A stretch of 64,000 bases of DNA from positions 62,001-126,000 of the forward strand of contig NZ_JFHL01000002.1 of assembly GCF_003664995.1 (NCBI RefSeq), in the 5' to 3' direction. The notes under the pieces are model-generated. The model was not told the DNA's origin. It saw only the letters and a list, made by a program, of their open reading frames with translations, and did not search any database. Of this stretch, positions 8,401-17,227 are shown piece after piece (the stretch's first letter is position 1; every line of letters starts with the position of its first letter). Both the position numbers and the translations under genes were made by a program. Source of the DNA: Mesotoga sp. BH458_6_3_2_1 (lineage in GTDB: Bacteria > Thermotogota > Thermotogae > Petrotogales > Kosmotogaceae).

Positions 8401-9564
8401 TTAAAGATATGTGAAGGCAGTTCGTTTGTGGAACGCGGCAAATAAAAACGAGAAGAAGATGGCAATCGCCATACCGGTTATTCCTGTGGCAGTGTACACT
8501 CTTACAATTCCAAATGTACGAATGAGCACTCCGCCAAGTACGGAGCCAAGAAGATAGCTCAATCCGGTAGTCGACATCCAGTAGATTGTAAGCGCTCTGG
8601 TGGCTCTGCTGGCTTCAAATCTTGTATGGATGTAATTCATGACAGAGTAATAGACAACAATATAGTTGATGCCGTGAAGCATTTGAAGAAGGAGAAAGAC
8701 GGGAAAAGAAATCGCCATCGATGTCAAAAACCATCGAAGACCTGTTGCAAAGATTCCTATTACTAGAAGGCGTGTATTACCAATCTTCTCAACCACCTTC
8801 TCTGCGAAGAAAAGGAATGGGACTTCCGAAAAAGCCATCAAAGAAAACGCGAACCCTGCCGAGGAAACATTGAAACCTCTTTCGCTGGTTAAGACAGGCA
8901 AAAAGGTTGATCCAAATGCTCCAATAGTAATGGAGGCGACACCGGCAAGTACAAGCAGATAAAATTGAAGTGGCAAAGATGAGGGATCAGTCTCTTCATC
9001 TGTCCTTTTCAGTTTCCTGCCTGTCGGATAGGTTCTACTTACAAAGGCCACTGTAGATAATGACACTGTGGCCATTATGAAGATAAAGACAAATCCGTAC
9101 TTCAATATGATTCCCGACATAAGGGCGGTAATCGAATAACCAACGGTTCCGAATAATCTTACGCGATCAAAGCGTTTACTCTTTTTTCTCAAAGAAGGAA
9201 CGACCACAGACTCAGCGATAGGTATTATGCTCACAACAAAGAACGCGAAGAAACACATTGCAATCAATGAAGTTTCAAAGGTTGATGAGAAGAAAACTGT
9301 CCAGACAGAGACTGCCGAGACAATAGAAACTGTTCCCATAACAGATGGCCCCCCTGTCCTGCTTGATCGCCTAAACCAAAAAGGATTTGCAATAATTGAG
9401 AGGGTAGGAGTAACCGCCATCAGAATCCCGATCTCTATTGATGAAAAGCCTTTGCTGTGGAAAAGCTGACTGAAAAGAGCGGTGATGCTGAGATTTGAAT
9501 ATATGAATATTTCAGTAACGATCTCACGGACGCTGGAAGAGGCCCTAAAAAGAGAAATGTCCAC
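8401..9564 (-). CDS. Major facilitator superfamily transporter
   Basis: 387 aa from a GTG at 9564. This start is chosen because AGGAGGT lies about 10 nt upstream; a longer frame back to 9648 would cross the divergent gene's start. Around twelve hydrophobic segments are visible, with an MFS-type loop LFGTVGYSITALMSG and a central hydrophilic loop (SRTYPTGRKLKRTDEETD) between the halves. It resembles the MFS_1-like/LacY-related sugar or nucleoside symporters, but the substrate cannot be read. It lies 59 nt upstream of cysE on the same strand and diverges from the outer-membrane gene, with only 46 nt between the two starts. Confidence 0.85.
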   Translation of the reverse strand: MDISLFRASSSVREIVTEIFIYSNLSITALFSQLFHSKGFSSIEIGILMAVTPTLSIIANPFWFRRSSRTGGPSVMGTVSIVSAVSVWTVFFSSTFETSLIAMCFFAFFVVSIIPIAESVVVPSLRKKSKRFDRVRLFGTVGYSITALMSGIILKYGFVFIFIMATVSLSTVAFVSRTYPTGRKLKRTDEETDPSSLPLQFYLLVLAGVASITIGAFGSTFLPVLTSERGFNVSSAGFAFSLMAFSEVPFLFFAEKVVEKIGNTRLLVIGIFATGLRWFLTSMAISFPVFLLLQMLHGINYIVVYYSVMNYIHTRFEASRATRALTIYWMSTTGLSYLLGSVLGGVLIRTFGIVRVYTATGITGMAIAIFFSFLFAAFHKRTAFTYL

Positions 9565-9610
9565 CGAATATTTAACCTCCTGGTGTAAAATTCTAGTGGG
9601 GGTGAATCTC

Positions 9611-10990
9611 TTGTCGAAAAAACATGCACTGCTTTTGATGCTTATCATACCACTAATAGCTCTCGGGAGTACTGGACTCCATGTGATTCTCTCACCATCC
9701 TTGTCGTTTAACAGCTTTCAGGCAGTCAGCAACAGCTATAAGCCAAGCCTGGAAGACCTCAATCGCTATTTAAGCGTTCCTGCAATCTTCTCGGGCGGCA
9801 TGGAGATTTACCTGGGAAAATCAAGGCTGTATGTGAATATGGATCTTAGACAGGAGTTTTCTGATTACTTGACGGGAGAGTGGTTTACTAACTTACCGCT
9901 GTCGAAGACATCTTTTCTTCCGGAGGTAGATATGAATTTTCCCAGGCTGGGTTACTTCGAGAGAAAGGATGAAAACTCGCTGATCTCTTTGGGAAGGCGA
10001 AAATTGAGTCTTGGTGGTTCTACTTACAGTTTCGTTCTTTCCAATACTCTGCCATATTTCGATCACCTGTGGATTGAGTTGAATGGCAAAGCCAAATCAG
10101 GAGAGTATCTTTATAATTTCTTTGCCATATCTTCCGACAGAACAGTTAGCGGTGGACCCAAGACGCTTCTTGGTCACCGTTTTGGATATATGAACGACAA
10201 TCTCAAAGTCACTTTCGGCGAAGAAAATCTCGTTTATGGTGTCTACCCTGACCTGCAGGACATTGGACCATTTCTAATCTATCATCATACCTATCAAGAT
10301 CATTCAAACGTCACAGCAACCATAGCGGCCGAGGTAAGAATTGACCGCGTGGTTGCCTACGGTGAGTTCACGCTTGATGACTTCAGACTTGAATCGGAGG
10401 GCGAGAATTCCAATCCAACGGCATTTGGCTGGGTTGCGGGTTTTCTCTGGAGAATTTCCGATGGTAAGCCATATTCTGGGCTGAAACTGAATGAATCAGA
10501 ACACGAAATAAGAGACAAGACTCTTCTGCAAGACGGTGGCCTCAGAGTCAGGATGGAACACTATCATTCCACCACATATCTCTATAACAGAGGAACAAAT
10601 ATTGGAAAATTTACATATCCGTACAGATTTAATGTCTTACATCTCGATTTTTGGCCCGTTATCACAGGGTTCTTCGGGTTTCCCTATGGCCCCGATTCTA
10701 CACTTACTCTGATTGGCATAGAATATGAGAGCCAGAGCGTTTCGTTGAAAATCGCTGCGGAACTGCTGCGAATCGGTTCAATCACAATCGATTCTCCATA
10801 TTCGCCACCCTTCGATGCAGAATGGTACGGACCGAAGAAACCAATAACTACCTCTTTCATTCTGACAGGAGAGGGTCTTTATGCAGCAAATAGAAACACA
10901 ACTCTCTTCGTTGCCGGTAAACTGACCTTTTCCAAGAAGGTTGATTTCTGGATAAATATTGGTTTTATTAGAATGTTTTCACTACTATAG
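9611..10990 (+). CDS. Outer-membrane beta-barrel, Wzi (capsule assembly)-like, paralogue 1
   Basis: 459 aa. The TTG at 9611 is chosen because GGGGGTGA precedes it and the protein then starts with a signal peptide (LSKKHALLLMLIIPLIALGS). The body alternates hydrophobic and polar residues as in a beta-barrel and has Wzi-like signatures: ISLGRRKLSLGG, KTLLGHRFGYM, LKVTFGEENLVYG and DIGPFLIYHHTY. It ends in hydrophobic/aromatic residues (MFSLL). Wzi proteins are outer-membrane lectins that hold surface polysaccharide; here the role is inferred. It is followed after 13 nt by a clear paralogue. Confidence 0.6.
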   Translation: MSKKHALLLMLIIPLIALGSTGLHVILSPSLSFNSFQAVSNSYKPSLEDLNRYLSVPAIFSGGMEIYLGKSRLYVNMDLRQEFSDYLTGEWFTNLPLSKTSFLPEVDMNFPRLGYFERKDENSLISLGRRKLSLGGSTYSFVLSNTLPYFDHLWIELNGKAKSGEYLYNFFAISSDRTVSGGPKTLLGHRFGYMNDNLKVTFGEENLVYGVYPDLQDIGPFLIYHHTYQDHSNVTATIAAEVRIDRVVAYGEFTLDDFRLESEGENSNPTAFGWVAGFLWRISDGKPYSGLKLNESEHEIRDKTLLQDGGLRVRMEHYHSTTYLYNRGTNIGKFTYPYRFNVLHLDFWPVITGFFGFPYGPDSTLTLIGIEYESQSVSLKIAAELLRIGSITIDSPYSPPFDAEWYGPKKPITTSFILTGEGLYAANRNTTLFVAGKLTFSKKVDFWINIGFIRMFSLL

Positions 10991-11003
10991 GGAGGTATCG
11001 CCG

Positions 11004-12635
11004 ATGAAGAAGTTAACCTTGCTTCTGTTCTTTACACTGGTAGTGGCAGTGTTTGGCAGTCAGGGAACTTTGATATTCAAGGGCACAGATCAATACAACT
11101 TGTTTTTGGGCAGAAACCTGATTGATGGAAAAACTCTCTTTATTGCAAATACGGCAATTCCAGAGGGATTTGCTTCAGTTCAGGTAGAACAACCTACGGT
11201 GAAGATCGCGGCCGGGACAGACATTTTTCTCCGAGTCACTCCGCAGTTCTTGATACATAATTTCGAACCCTTCAAGCAGAAGGGGCGGTTGCAATCTGTT
11301 GTTCCTCTTTATTTGAGGTATCGGTACGATACTTTGAAGCCCTGGCTTGTTCTGGGGTTTGAAAGCGAAGTATCAGACAATATAACGGGGTTCATAAATC
11401 TCGATATCCCGAAAGACTACAGAAGCTACATCAGTCACGGTGATAACTTTGATTCGAAGCCGTATATGAATTTTCCAGTAGAGCTTTTTGAGGGAAAACT
11501 CGAGGCGCTCGATATGAGCTGGCCAACATTCGGTTATGTATCCTATGCTAGCAATAACTTCTATGCTTCCCTGGGTAGGTACAAGGTGGCCTGGGGGCCT
11601 ATGAGAAATGGACTGACGATAAGTGATGCATCATCGTATTACGATAACATCTCTTCTTCATACACTACGCCTCTCTGGAAGAATGGCCGTTTTACCTATT
11701 CTTTTCTGGTTATAACCCCGACTTCACTCCTGAACGATGAGGAGTGGGTGAAACAGGGAAAGGTGTGGGATCTGAACCAGAGAAGGCCATACACCGAAGG
11801 AGCGAAGACTATTATTGGTCATCGTTTCGATGTTCAGTTTTCGACATGGGGGAGGGTCGGTGTAGGAGAACTTAACGTCGTTGGAGGGAAACATCCCGAT
11901 TTGAACGATGCCAATCCATTCATAATCTTCCACAATACATACGGCGAAGACTTCTCCAACGTCATGGCATCGCTTGACTTTTCTCTTGTTCCTTTCAAGG
12001 GTATAGAGCTCTACGGAGAAATCGCCATAGATGACGTCTCTTTCGGTTCTACTGAAGCCGGAGCTCGGGGCAAGCCAACGGCGCTGGCTTATGGTGCTGG
12101 TCTTAGATACGCGATGGACATTAAGGGAACGCTGCTTCTTGCCTCCGTAGAGCTCTATCACACTGACACGTGGATGTACAATCGCTGGCAGCCGCTTCTT
12201 ACATTTACAAACAGAATCTACACTAAATCCGAGCTACCCGGAAGCAGGGATTTCACTGACTATCCGCTCGGTTTTAAGTATGGCCCTGATCTGAACGGTT
12301 TTTCTCTTATGGCTAATGCAATAATGACGAATGGGCTTTCAATCTCCTTCGTGTATGATCACTTCAAACAGGGAGAGGTTACTCTGAAAACCCCGTACTT
12401 GAACATGGAGGAGCCGGAGGACGATCCCGGCGAATTTACGGCCCCTGAAGACTGGAGCGGGCCAGTTGGTGAAACCGTTAATGCTAACATTTTGAAGCTC
12501 AATGTAATGATCCCTTACCGGAACTTTACGTTCGGAAGCGACTTCTCTCTTTATTTTGGAGATTATTTCAAGAAGAATGGAGGGTATGAAAAACCGATTT
12601 TCGAAATAAGGCCTTATGTATCTTACGTTTTCTAG
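11004..12635 (+). CDS. Outer-membrane beta-barrel, Wzi-like, paralogue 2
   Basis: 543 aa from the ATG at 11004 with GGGAGG 9 nt upstream. The signal peptide is MKKLTLLLFFTLVVAVFGS. It shares the order and wording of landmarks with the upstream gene (ASLGRYKVAWGP, KTIIGHRFDVQFS, NPFIIFHNTYGEDFSNVMAS, GEIAIDDVSF, GKPTALAYGAGLRY), so the pair arose by tandem duplication. It is longer by extra barrel loops. It ends in YVSYVF, the C-terminal aromatic typical of BAM-inserted outer-membrane proteins. Likely a toga outer-envelope protein, either structural or polysaccharide-holding. Confidence 0.65.
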   Translation: MKKLTLLLFFTLVVAVFGSQGTLIFKGTDQYNLFLGRNLIDGKTLFIANTAIPEGFASVQVEQPTVKIAAGTDIFLRVTPQFLIHNFEPFKQKGRLQSVVPLYLRYRYDTLKPWLVLGFESEVSDNITGFINLDIPKDYRSYISHGDNFDSKPYMNFPVELFEGKLEALDMSWPTFGYVSYASNNFYASLGRYKVAWGPMRNGLTISDASSYYDNISSSYTTPLWKNGRFTYSFLVITPTSLLNDEEWVKQGKVWDLNQRRPYTEGAKTIIGHRFDVQFSTWGRVGVGELNVVGGKHPDLNDANPFIIFHNTYGEDFSNVMASLDFSLVPFKGIELYGEIAIDDVSFGSTEAGARGKPTALAYGAGLRYAMDIKGTLLLASVELYHTDTWMYNRWQPLLTFTNRIYTKSELPGSRDFTDYPLGFKYGPDLNGFSLMANAIMTNGLSISFVYDHFKQGEVTLKTPYLNMEEPEDDPGEFTAPEDWSGPVGETVNANILKLNVMIPYRNFTFGSDFSLYFGDYFKKNGGYEKPIFEIRPYVSYVF

Positions 12636-12664
12636 ATAAAACTGTAGGACTCTATGAGTTGACC

Positions 12665-12708
12665 ACTGCTCAGAAGGGGCGACCAGCTCTTCGCCCCTTC
12701 TGAGCAGT
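12665..12708. terminator. 18-bp perfect inverted repeat between convergent genes
   Basis: ACTGCTCAGAAGGGGCGA at 12665-12682 pairs perfectly with 12691-12708 around an 8-nt loop. It sits between the end of the barrel gene and the end of the minus-strand permease/small-ORF unit. There is no T-run on either strand, so it may be a bidirectional terminator helped by its very stable stem, or an mRNA 3'-end protection hairpin. Confidence 0.7.
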
Positions 12709-12712
12709 GCAA

Positions 12713-12859
12713 TCAAATGAAGCCAAAGATCAGAAAGCCGATGATGAATCCGATTATCAAACCAACAATCAATCCCTTTGTGAATCTGTCTGTTCTTCCT
12801 GGAGAGGGTGGTTCTTGTCCCTGACTTTCTTTGTACCAGTCTCTATCGTAGATTCCCAA
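12713..12859 (-). CDS. 48-aa small membrane protein overlapping the permease gene
   Basis: Found by reading the minus strand. The TTG at 12859 has an excellent SD (AAAGGGGTGA, 6 nt upstream), and the frame runs 48 codons to a TGA at 12713-12715. The product has a hydrophilic N-terminus GIYDRDWYKESQ, a short Pro-rich stretch, and one glycine-zipper membrane helix (GLIVGLIIGFIIGFLIFGF). It overlaps the last 91 bases of the AI-2E-family permease in another frame and ends just before the large hairpin. The N-terminal YDRDWY words resemble those of some other small bacterial membrane proteins, but this is only an impression. Function unknown. Confidence 0.65.
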   Translation of the reverse strand: MGIYDRDWYKESQGQEPPSPGRTDRFTKGLIVGLIIGFIIGFLIFGFI

Positions 12860-13860
12860 TTGCTTTCACCCCTTTCCTTGAGGACGAAGTCCATCCAGAA
12901 TCTCTTAACGAATATCAGAATTGGGACAGCGAAGACTACTCCGAAGACACCCAGGAGTTCTCCAAATCCAATTATCGATACAAGGACTATGAACCAGTTG
13001 ATCTTGACTCTGTTCGAAAGGATCTTCGGAGAGAGAAACCAGATCTCTATCTGGTTCGCGAACACAAGCAGAACAATAGATCCGACAACCCCCCAAAAAC
13101 CCTTGCTAACGAAAGAAAGGACTATCATCGGAATCGATGTAACTACTACTCCCAAATACGGAATGAAATTCGTTATTCCGGCTAGCAATCCGAGGAATAT
13201 TGCGTTTGGTACTCCGATTATTGCAGATCCGATCCCAATAATGGTCCCGACAACAAGCGCAATGATCAATTGACCACCTATGTAAGTCTGAAAATCCTTA
13301 TACAGAGAGTCAAAAAAATTGCCAACCTTGTCTTGGTCGCAACCGGGGAAAAGTATTGGTGCGCCTTTTTGAATCAAACCCGTTCTGCGAGCAATGACAA
13401 ATCCCGCTATGATGAGCAGTACAACTCCGGTAATCCATGAAGTTATGTTAGAGGCAACATATTGTCCAATGGCAATTGCCGAATCGCTAAGCCACTGAGA
13501 TGCACTTTCAACGATATCAACTATCGCTTCGGAAACAAAAGGAGGAAGCTTTTCCAACCACTTGTCAAACGCTCCGTCATTGAACAATGAATCTAACTCG
13601 GTAGATAGACTTCTAACTCCTCTGATGGTTATTGGAATAGCGCTGTATATCAGGAAGAACATGAATGTAAGGAGGGCAATACCTGTGATGATATTGAGCG
13701 CTCCTTTAGGGATCTTTCTACTTACAAACCGCGCCGGTGTATTAATTATTAGCGAGAAAATAAAGGCCAGGCCTAAGACTCGGGAAGTCATAGGGAAGAG
13801 GAAAAGAGTCATGAAGATTGCTATGAAATACCCAAGAACCCAGAATTTTGTTGTCTTCAT
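12769..13860 (-). CDS. AI-2E family (PerM/YdiK-like) permease
   Basis: 363 aa, typical for PF01594. ATG at 13860 with GGAGGG 5 nt before. Several membrane segments are visible, with the family's central soluble region and the conserved later segments IGGQLIIALVVGTIIGIGSA, IPYLGVVVTSIPMIVLSFVS and FLSPKILSNRVKINW. Members export small molecules (AI-2 for TqsA) or act as Na+/H+ antiporters; the substrate here is unknown. The C-terminal hydrophilic tail (ESNWESTIETGTKK onward) shares DNA with a second small gene in another frame. Confidence 0.9.
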   Translation of the reverse strand: MKTTKFWVLGYFIAIFMTLFLFPMTSRVLGLAFIFSLIINTPARFVSRKIPKGALNIITGIALLTFMFFLIYSAIPITIRGVRSLSTELDSLFNDGAFDKWLEKLPPFVSEAIVDIVESASQWLSDSAIAIGQYVASNITSWITGVVLLIIAGFVIARRTGLIQKGAPILFPGCDQDKVGNFFDSLYKDFQTYIGGQLIIALVVGTIIGIGSAIIGVPNAIFLGLLAGITNFIPYLGVVVTSIPMIVLSFVSKGFWGVVGSIVLLVFANQIEIWFLSPKILSNRVKINWFIVLVSIIGFGELLGVFGVVFAVPILIFVKRFWMDFVLKERGESNWESTIETGTKKVRDKNHPLQEEQTDSQRD

Positions 13861-13935
13861 ATTAGCCCTCCGCCAGAGAATAATGGCAAATCTGTTGTAT
13901 ACTCATTATGTATATTTTCGGAACTGAGGTGCCCT

Positions 13936-14580
13936 ATGAGAAGAGTATATATTATCGTGATCGTGTTTTTTTTATTTTCTGTGATGTTATTTGGATCAAC
14001 TCACTCTTCCAGGATGATGATTCCGGGATCGGTGAGGACAATGATCGGTTTCAGGGACATAGGATTGAGAATAGGAATTCTCCCCTTTCTAGAGGCCGGT
14101 TGGTTTATCGATGAGGGTCCTTACTTCACTCTTGGCTACGACGGCAACTTTCATGTCGCGTCCCGAGTATCATTTTCTTCATTGGAGGAAGCAAGAGTGG
14201 TCGCAGAGCTAGGATATGACTTCAATGTTGTTTATCTTGAAGTTAGCGGCCTGTATGAATATGCCGCGCCTGACGCATCCTTCCTTGGTGGGCAACTGAA
14301 AACCGAAGTGTTCTTTGACAACTATTTGAGCACTGTGAGTGCCACGCTGGGGAGATTTCAGAAGGTGGCCGGCGAGACCGAAAAGCAAAGTTTCACCTCC
14401 ATCGGGTTCTCAGCGAGGAGAAGACTGGATATTGACAAGAAGTTCTACTTTGTAAATATCGAAAGCATTGAACTGGTCGGCACATTGAAGTGGGAAGTCA
14501 AAGACGACCTCGCTTCTTTCAACCCTTTTCCTGCTTACAGTTTTGTGGGAATACAGTTGAACCTAGGATTCCTTAACTGA
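13936..14580 (+). CDS. Exported protein of unknown function, beta-rich
   Basis: 214 aa with SD GAGGTG 5 nt before the ATG. N-terminal signal peptide (MRRVYIIVIVFFLFSVMLFG). The rest alternates in short beta-like stretches (FTLGYDGNFHVASRVSFSS, VVYLEVSGLYEYA, FVGIQLNLGFLN) and ends in a strand, suggesting a small outer-membrane barrel or periplasmic beta protein. I do not recognise a family. It is divergent from the permease and converges on the TetR gene. Confidence 0.6.
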   Translation: MRRVYIIVIVFFLFSVMLFGSTHSSRMMIPGSVRTMIGFRDIGLRIGILPFLEAGWFIDEGPYFTLGYDGNFHVASRVSFSSLEEARVVAELGYDFNVVYLEVSGLYEYAAPDASFLGGQLKTEVFFDNYLSTVSATLGRFQKVAGETEKQSFTSIGFSARRRLDIDKKFYFVNIESIELVGTLKWEVKDDLASFNPFPAYSFVGIQLNLGFLN

Positions 14581-14663
14581 GAAGCAAAGTCTTTTCCGGC
14601 ATCACGGTAGAATCCGTACTATGCTGTTTGCGCCTGTGATGAATAATCCTCGTACCATCGGGT

Positions 14664-15215
14664 TCATGAAAGGAGTTTTGCTATCTCATCTACTTCCTTT
14701 TCGTCGGGCATCTCTCCATCGACGGACATCTCCATAACCTTACCTGCCATGTAGGTTAAGAGGCGATGGGATACCTTCGAAGCTCTCCTCATGGACATTG
14801 AAGCGCCTAAAGCCCTCTCGACTCTATCGTAGAAGTCGGCTCTTGCGTTGATAAGAATCTCTCTCACTCTTTTGTTCTTCATTCCGTGAAGCCAAAGGTA
14901 AACAAGAGAAACCATTATGTCAGATCTTTCGGAAAAAAGCTTTATCACTTCGGAATAAAGATCTCTGGCAATCTCAACGGGTTGTTTGGCTTGATCGATG
15001 AGCGGTTCGAGCCTTGGAAGTACGTAGTTGTTCAGAATGTGCCTCGAGAGATCTATCAGCATTCCCTCTTTGGAGCGATGGTGATAGTGAATCGCCGCAA
15101 GATTAACTTCTGCTATGCTTGAAACCTTCCGTGTACTCAGTCCCTCAATTGTCTCCTCGGCTATCACCTGTATAGCTGCTTCCATTATTCTTTCTCTCGT
15201 TTCTTGTCCACGCAC
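14664..15215 (-). CDS. TetR/AcrR family transcriptional regulator
   Basis: 183 aa. The GTG at 15215 is preferred to the TTG 18 nt earlier because AAAGGAGTGA then serves as SD. The N-terminal helix-turn-helix region reads RERIMEAAIQVIAEETIEGL then SSIAEVNLAAIHYHHRSKEG, matching the TetR DNA-binding domain. The C-terminal ~120 residues are the variable all-helical ligand-binding domain. It has its own promoter and is not obviously paired with a transporter; nearest same-strand genes are arcC and argF. Target unknown. Confidence 0.9.
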   Translation of the reverse strand: MRGQETRERIMEAAIQVIAEETIEGLSTRKVSSIAEVNLAAIHYHHRSKEGMLIDLSRHILNNYVLPRLEPLIDQAKQPVEIARDLYSEVIKLFSERSDIMVSLVYLWLHGMKNKRVREILINARADFYDRVERALGASMSMRRASKVSHRLLTYMAGKVMEMSVDGEMPDEKEVDEIAKLLS

Positions 15216-15250
15216 TGTCGTCACTCCTTTCAATCATTCGTATAACACAT

Positions 15251-15256
15251 ATTATA
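15251..15256 (-). promoter_or_regulatory. -10 element of the TetR gene
   Basis: On the minus strand TATAAT lies 36 nt before the GTG start, in an AT-rich stretch. A matching -35 is weak (TGTTCA at 18-nt spacing), as is common for regulated promoters. Confidence 0.5.
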
Positions 15257-15282
15257 TCACATTGTATTTGAAAATGAACAGT

Positions 15283-15304
15283 GAAGCCGGGAATACCCGG
15301 CTTC
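15283..15304 (-). terminator. Terminator of the argF-arcC operon
   Basis: A perfect 9-bp stem GAAGCCGGG / CCCGGCTTC with a 4-nt loop starts 4 bases after the arcC stop. The following minus-strand sequence is moderately T-rich (ACTGTTCATTTTC). Confidence 0.75.
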
Positions 15305-15307
15305 TAT

Positions 15308-16246
15308 TCATGGAACAATTCTTGTACCCGATTTTCCTCTAAGTGCCAGGTCTACCTTCTCCAGAGAGGTTATTATTGCTTCCTTTCCCGTTCTAGAAAC
15401 AAAATCGATTGCGGATTCGATTTTTGGGAGCATGCTTCCCTTTGCAAAGTGGCCAGCTTCCATCAACTCAAGGCCTTTCTCAACAGTCAGCTCCTTCAGT
15501 TCCTGCTGGTCTTTCTTTCCATAGTTTATGTAGGCATGATCTACTCCGGTGAGGATTACTAGAGCGTCTGCTTCAATTAGTTTTGCAAGTAATGCTGAGG
15601 CTCTGTCCTTGTCTATAACTGCTTCAACTCCGCTGATCGTCCCTGACTTATCTCTGACGACGGGGATTCCGCCACCGCCTGCAGCAACCACTATTGTTCC
15701 ATCCTCAATCATCTCTCTTATCGGCTCAATCTCAAGAACATCAAGAGGAATTGGCGAAGGAACTACACGGCGGAAGCCTCTTCCGGCGTCTTCCCTTACG
15801 GTCCAGCCCTTGGTTCTCTCAAGTTCCTTAGCAGTATCTTCATCATAGAATGGTCCTACAGGTTTCGAAGGTTTCTGAAAGCCCTGATCATTCTTATCTA
15901 CAACTATCTGAGTTAGAACGCAAGCAATGTTTCTCCTATGATCGCGCTTGATTAGTTCATTGTTCAAGGTTTGGCTAATCAAGTAGCCGATCGAACCCTG
16001 AGTCATCGCATCGTTAACATCAATTGGAAAGGGTGGAAATACTTCTTTGGCGATGTCCTGCTGAACCAGCAGGTTGCCCACTTGAGGTCCGTTTCCGTGA
16101 GTAATAACCAGCTCATACCCTTCCTCGATAAGATCAGCAAGATAGGAGGTTGTCGAGAGCAAATTCTTTTCCATTACTTCTGCGGTTGGTTTTTCATTTG
16201 GCTTATTGAGCGCATTCCCACCTATTGCAACAACAATTCTCTTCAT
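15308..16246 (-). CDS. arcC: Carbamate kinase
   Basis: 312 aa, standard length. Motifs of the carbamate kinase/amino acid kinase fold are present: AIGGNALNKP at the N-terminus, THGNGPQVGNLL, a VAAGGGGIPVV glycine loop, and KGSMLPKIESAIDF near the end. It transfers phosphate from carbamoyl phosphate to ADP, giving ATP, CO2 and ammonia. It starts 8 nt after argF; the argF stop forms part of its SD (TAGGGGGC). Together they form the energy-yielding lower part of the arginine deiminase pathway, but no arcA is in the window. Confidence 0.96.
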   Translation of the reverse strand: MKRIVVAIGGNALNKPNEKPTAEVMEKNLLSTTSYLADLIEEGYELVITHGNGPQVGNLLVQQDIAKEVFPPFPIDVNDAMTQGSIGYLISQTLNNELIKRDHRRNIACVLTQIVVDKNDQGFQKPSKPVGPFYDEDTAKELERTKGWTVREDAGRGFRRVVPSPIPLDVLEIEPIREMIEDGTIVVAAGGGGIPVVRDKSGTISGVEAVIDKDRASALLAKLIEADALVILTGVDHAYINYGKKDQQELKELTVEKGLELMEAGHFAKGSMLPKIESAIDFVSRTGKEAIITSLEKVDLALRGKSGTRIVP

Positions 16247-16254
16247 TTTGCCCC

Positions 16255-17196
16255 CTACAGCAGTGTGGCTATCATAACTGCCTTAATTGTGTGCTTTCTG
16301 TTCTCTGCTTCTTCAAAGACTCTTGAAACGGGACTCTCAAAGACATCTTCAGTTACTTCATTTCCTTTAACTGCAGGGAGGCAGTGAAGGAAGATCGTCT
16401 CTGTTTTTCCAGTCTTTCTCATCATCTCAGTATTTACCTGATAGGGCTTCAACAGGGCTATTCTTTCCTGAAGCTTTGCTTCTTCTCCCATAGATGCCCA
16501 AACATCGGTGTAAACCGCATCGGCATCCATCAGTGCCTTCTCCACGTCTTCAGTAACCTCAACCTTAGCTCCAGATTCTTTCGCAATCTCACTGCACTTA
16601 TCAACTATCGCTGGGTCTGTGTGTAGGCTCTTTGGGCCGCATGCAACGAAATGCAGACCCATCTTCGCAGAACCTATCATAAGAGAGTTAGCCATGTTGT
16701 TTCTGGAATCGCCAACGAAGACAAGCTTTCGACCCTTGAGGCTGCCCAGGCTCTCCTCGATCGTCATGAAATCTGCTAGGATTTGAGTCGGATGGTACAG
16801 ATCAGTAAGACCGTTGTACACAGGGACCCCTGACCACTGAGAGAGCACATCAACTGTTTCCTGTTTGAAGCCTCTGAACGCTATCGCATCGAACATCCTT
16901 CCAAGGACTCTTGCAGTATCCTTCAGATCCTCTTTGACTCCAAGGTGAATGTCATCTTTTGAGAGGAATACCGCGTGGCCTCCCTCTTCTCCAAAAGAAG
17001 TTTCAAAGGCAGTTCTTGTTCTTGTCGACCGCTTCTCAAATACAATTGCCAGTGTCTTGCCGGTGAATCTACTGGTCGGAGTTCCAGCCCGTTTCTCTAC
17101 CTTCACCTGCCTCGCAACATCCAGTAGATAGCGGATCTCATCTCTTGTGAAATCAAGTAGTGTCAAAAAGCTCTTTCCTTTAAGGTTTACGCCCAT
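16255..17196 (-). CDS. argF: Ornithine carbamoyltransferase
   Basis: 313 aa from the ATG at 17196 (AAGGAGGG 6 nt upstream); an upstream frame to 17256 is rejected since it crosses the promoter. Diagnostic motifs are KRSTRTRTAFETS (carbamoyl-phosphate binding), YHPTQILADF and FLHCLPAVKG (ornithine-binding Cys loop). It acts either anabolically to citrulline or catabolically with the adjacent carbamate kinase; the pairing with arcC favours the catabolic direction, so arcB would be an equal name. Confidence 0.95.
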   Translation of the reverse strand: MGVNLKGKSFLTLLDFTRDEIRYLLDVARQVKVEKRAGTPTSRFTGKTLAIVFEKRSTRTRTAFETSFGEEGGHAVFLSKDDIHLGVKEDLKDTARVLGRMFDAIAFRGFKQETVDVLSQWSGVPVYNGLTDLYHPTQILADFMTIEESLGSLKGRKLVFVGDSRNNMANSLMIGSAKMGLHFVACGPKSLHTDPAIVDKCSEIAKESGAKVEVTEDVEKALMDADAVYTDVWASMGEEAKLQERIALLKPYQVNTEMMRKTGKTETIFLHCLPAVKGNEVTEDVFESPVSRVFEEAENRKHTIKAVMIATLL

Positions 17197-17227
17197 CTTA
17201 ACCCTCCTTGTTTTGGTTATCTCTAAT

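Noticed and set aside
9482-9610. Longer start for the first barrel protein, and 9565-9648 for the MFS gene
   Set aside because: The two extensions overlap each other and lack signal-peptide or SD support; SD-matched starts at 9611 and 9564 leave a normal divergent spacer.
12707-13273. 188-codon plus-strand frame across the permease gene
   Set aside because: Antisense shadow of the AI-2E permease, low-complexity composition, no SD.
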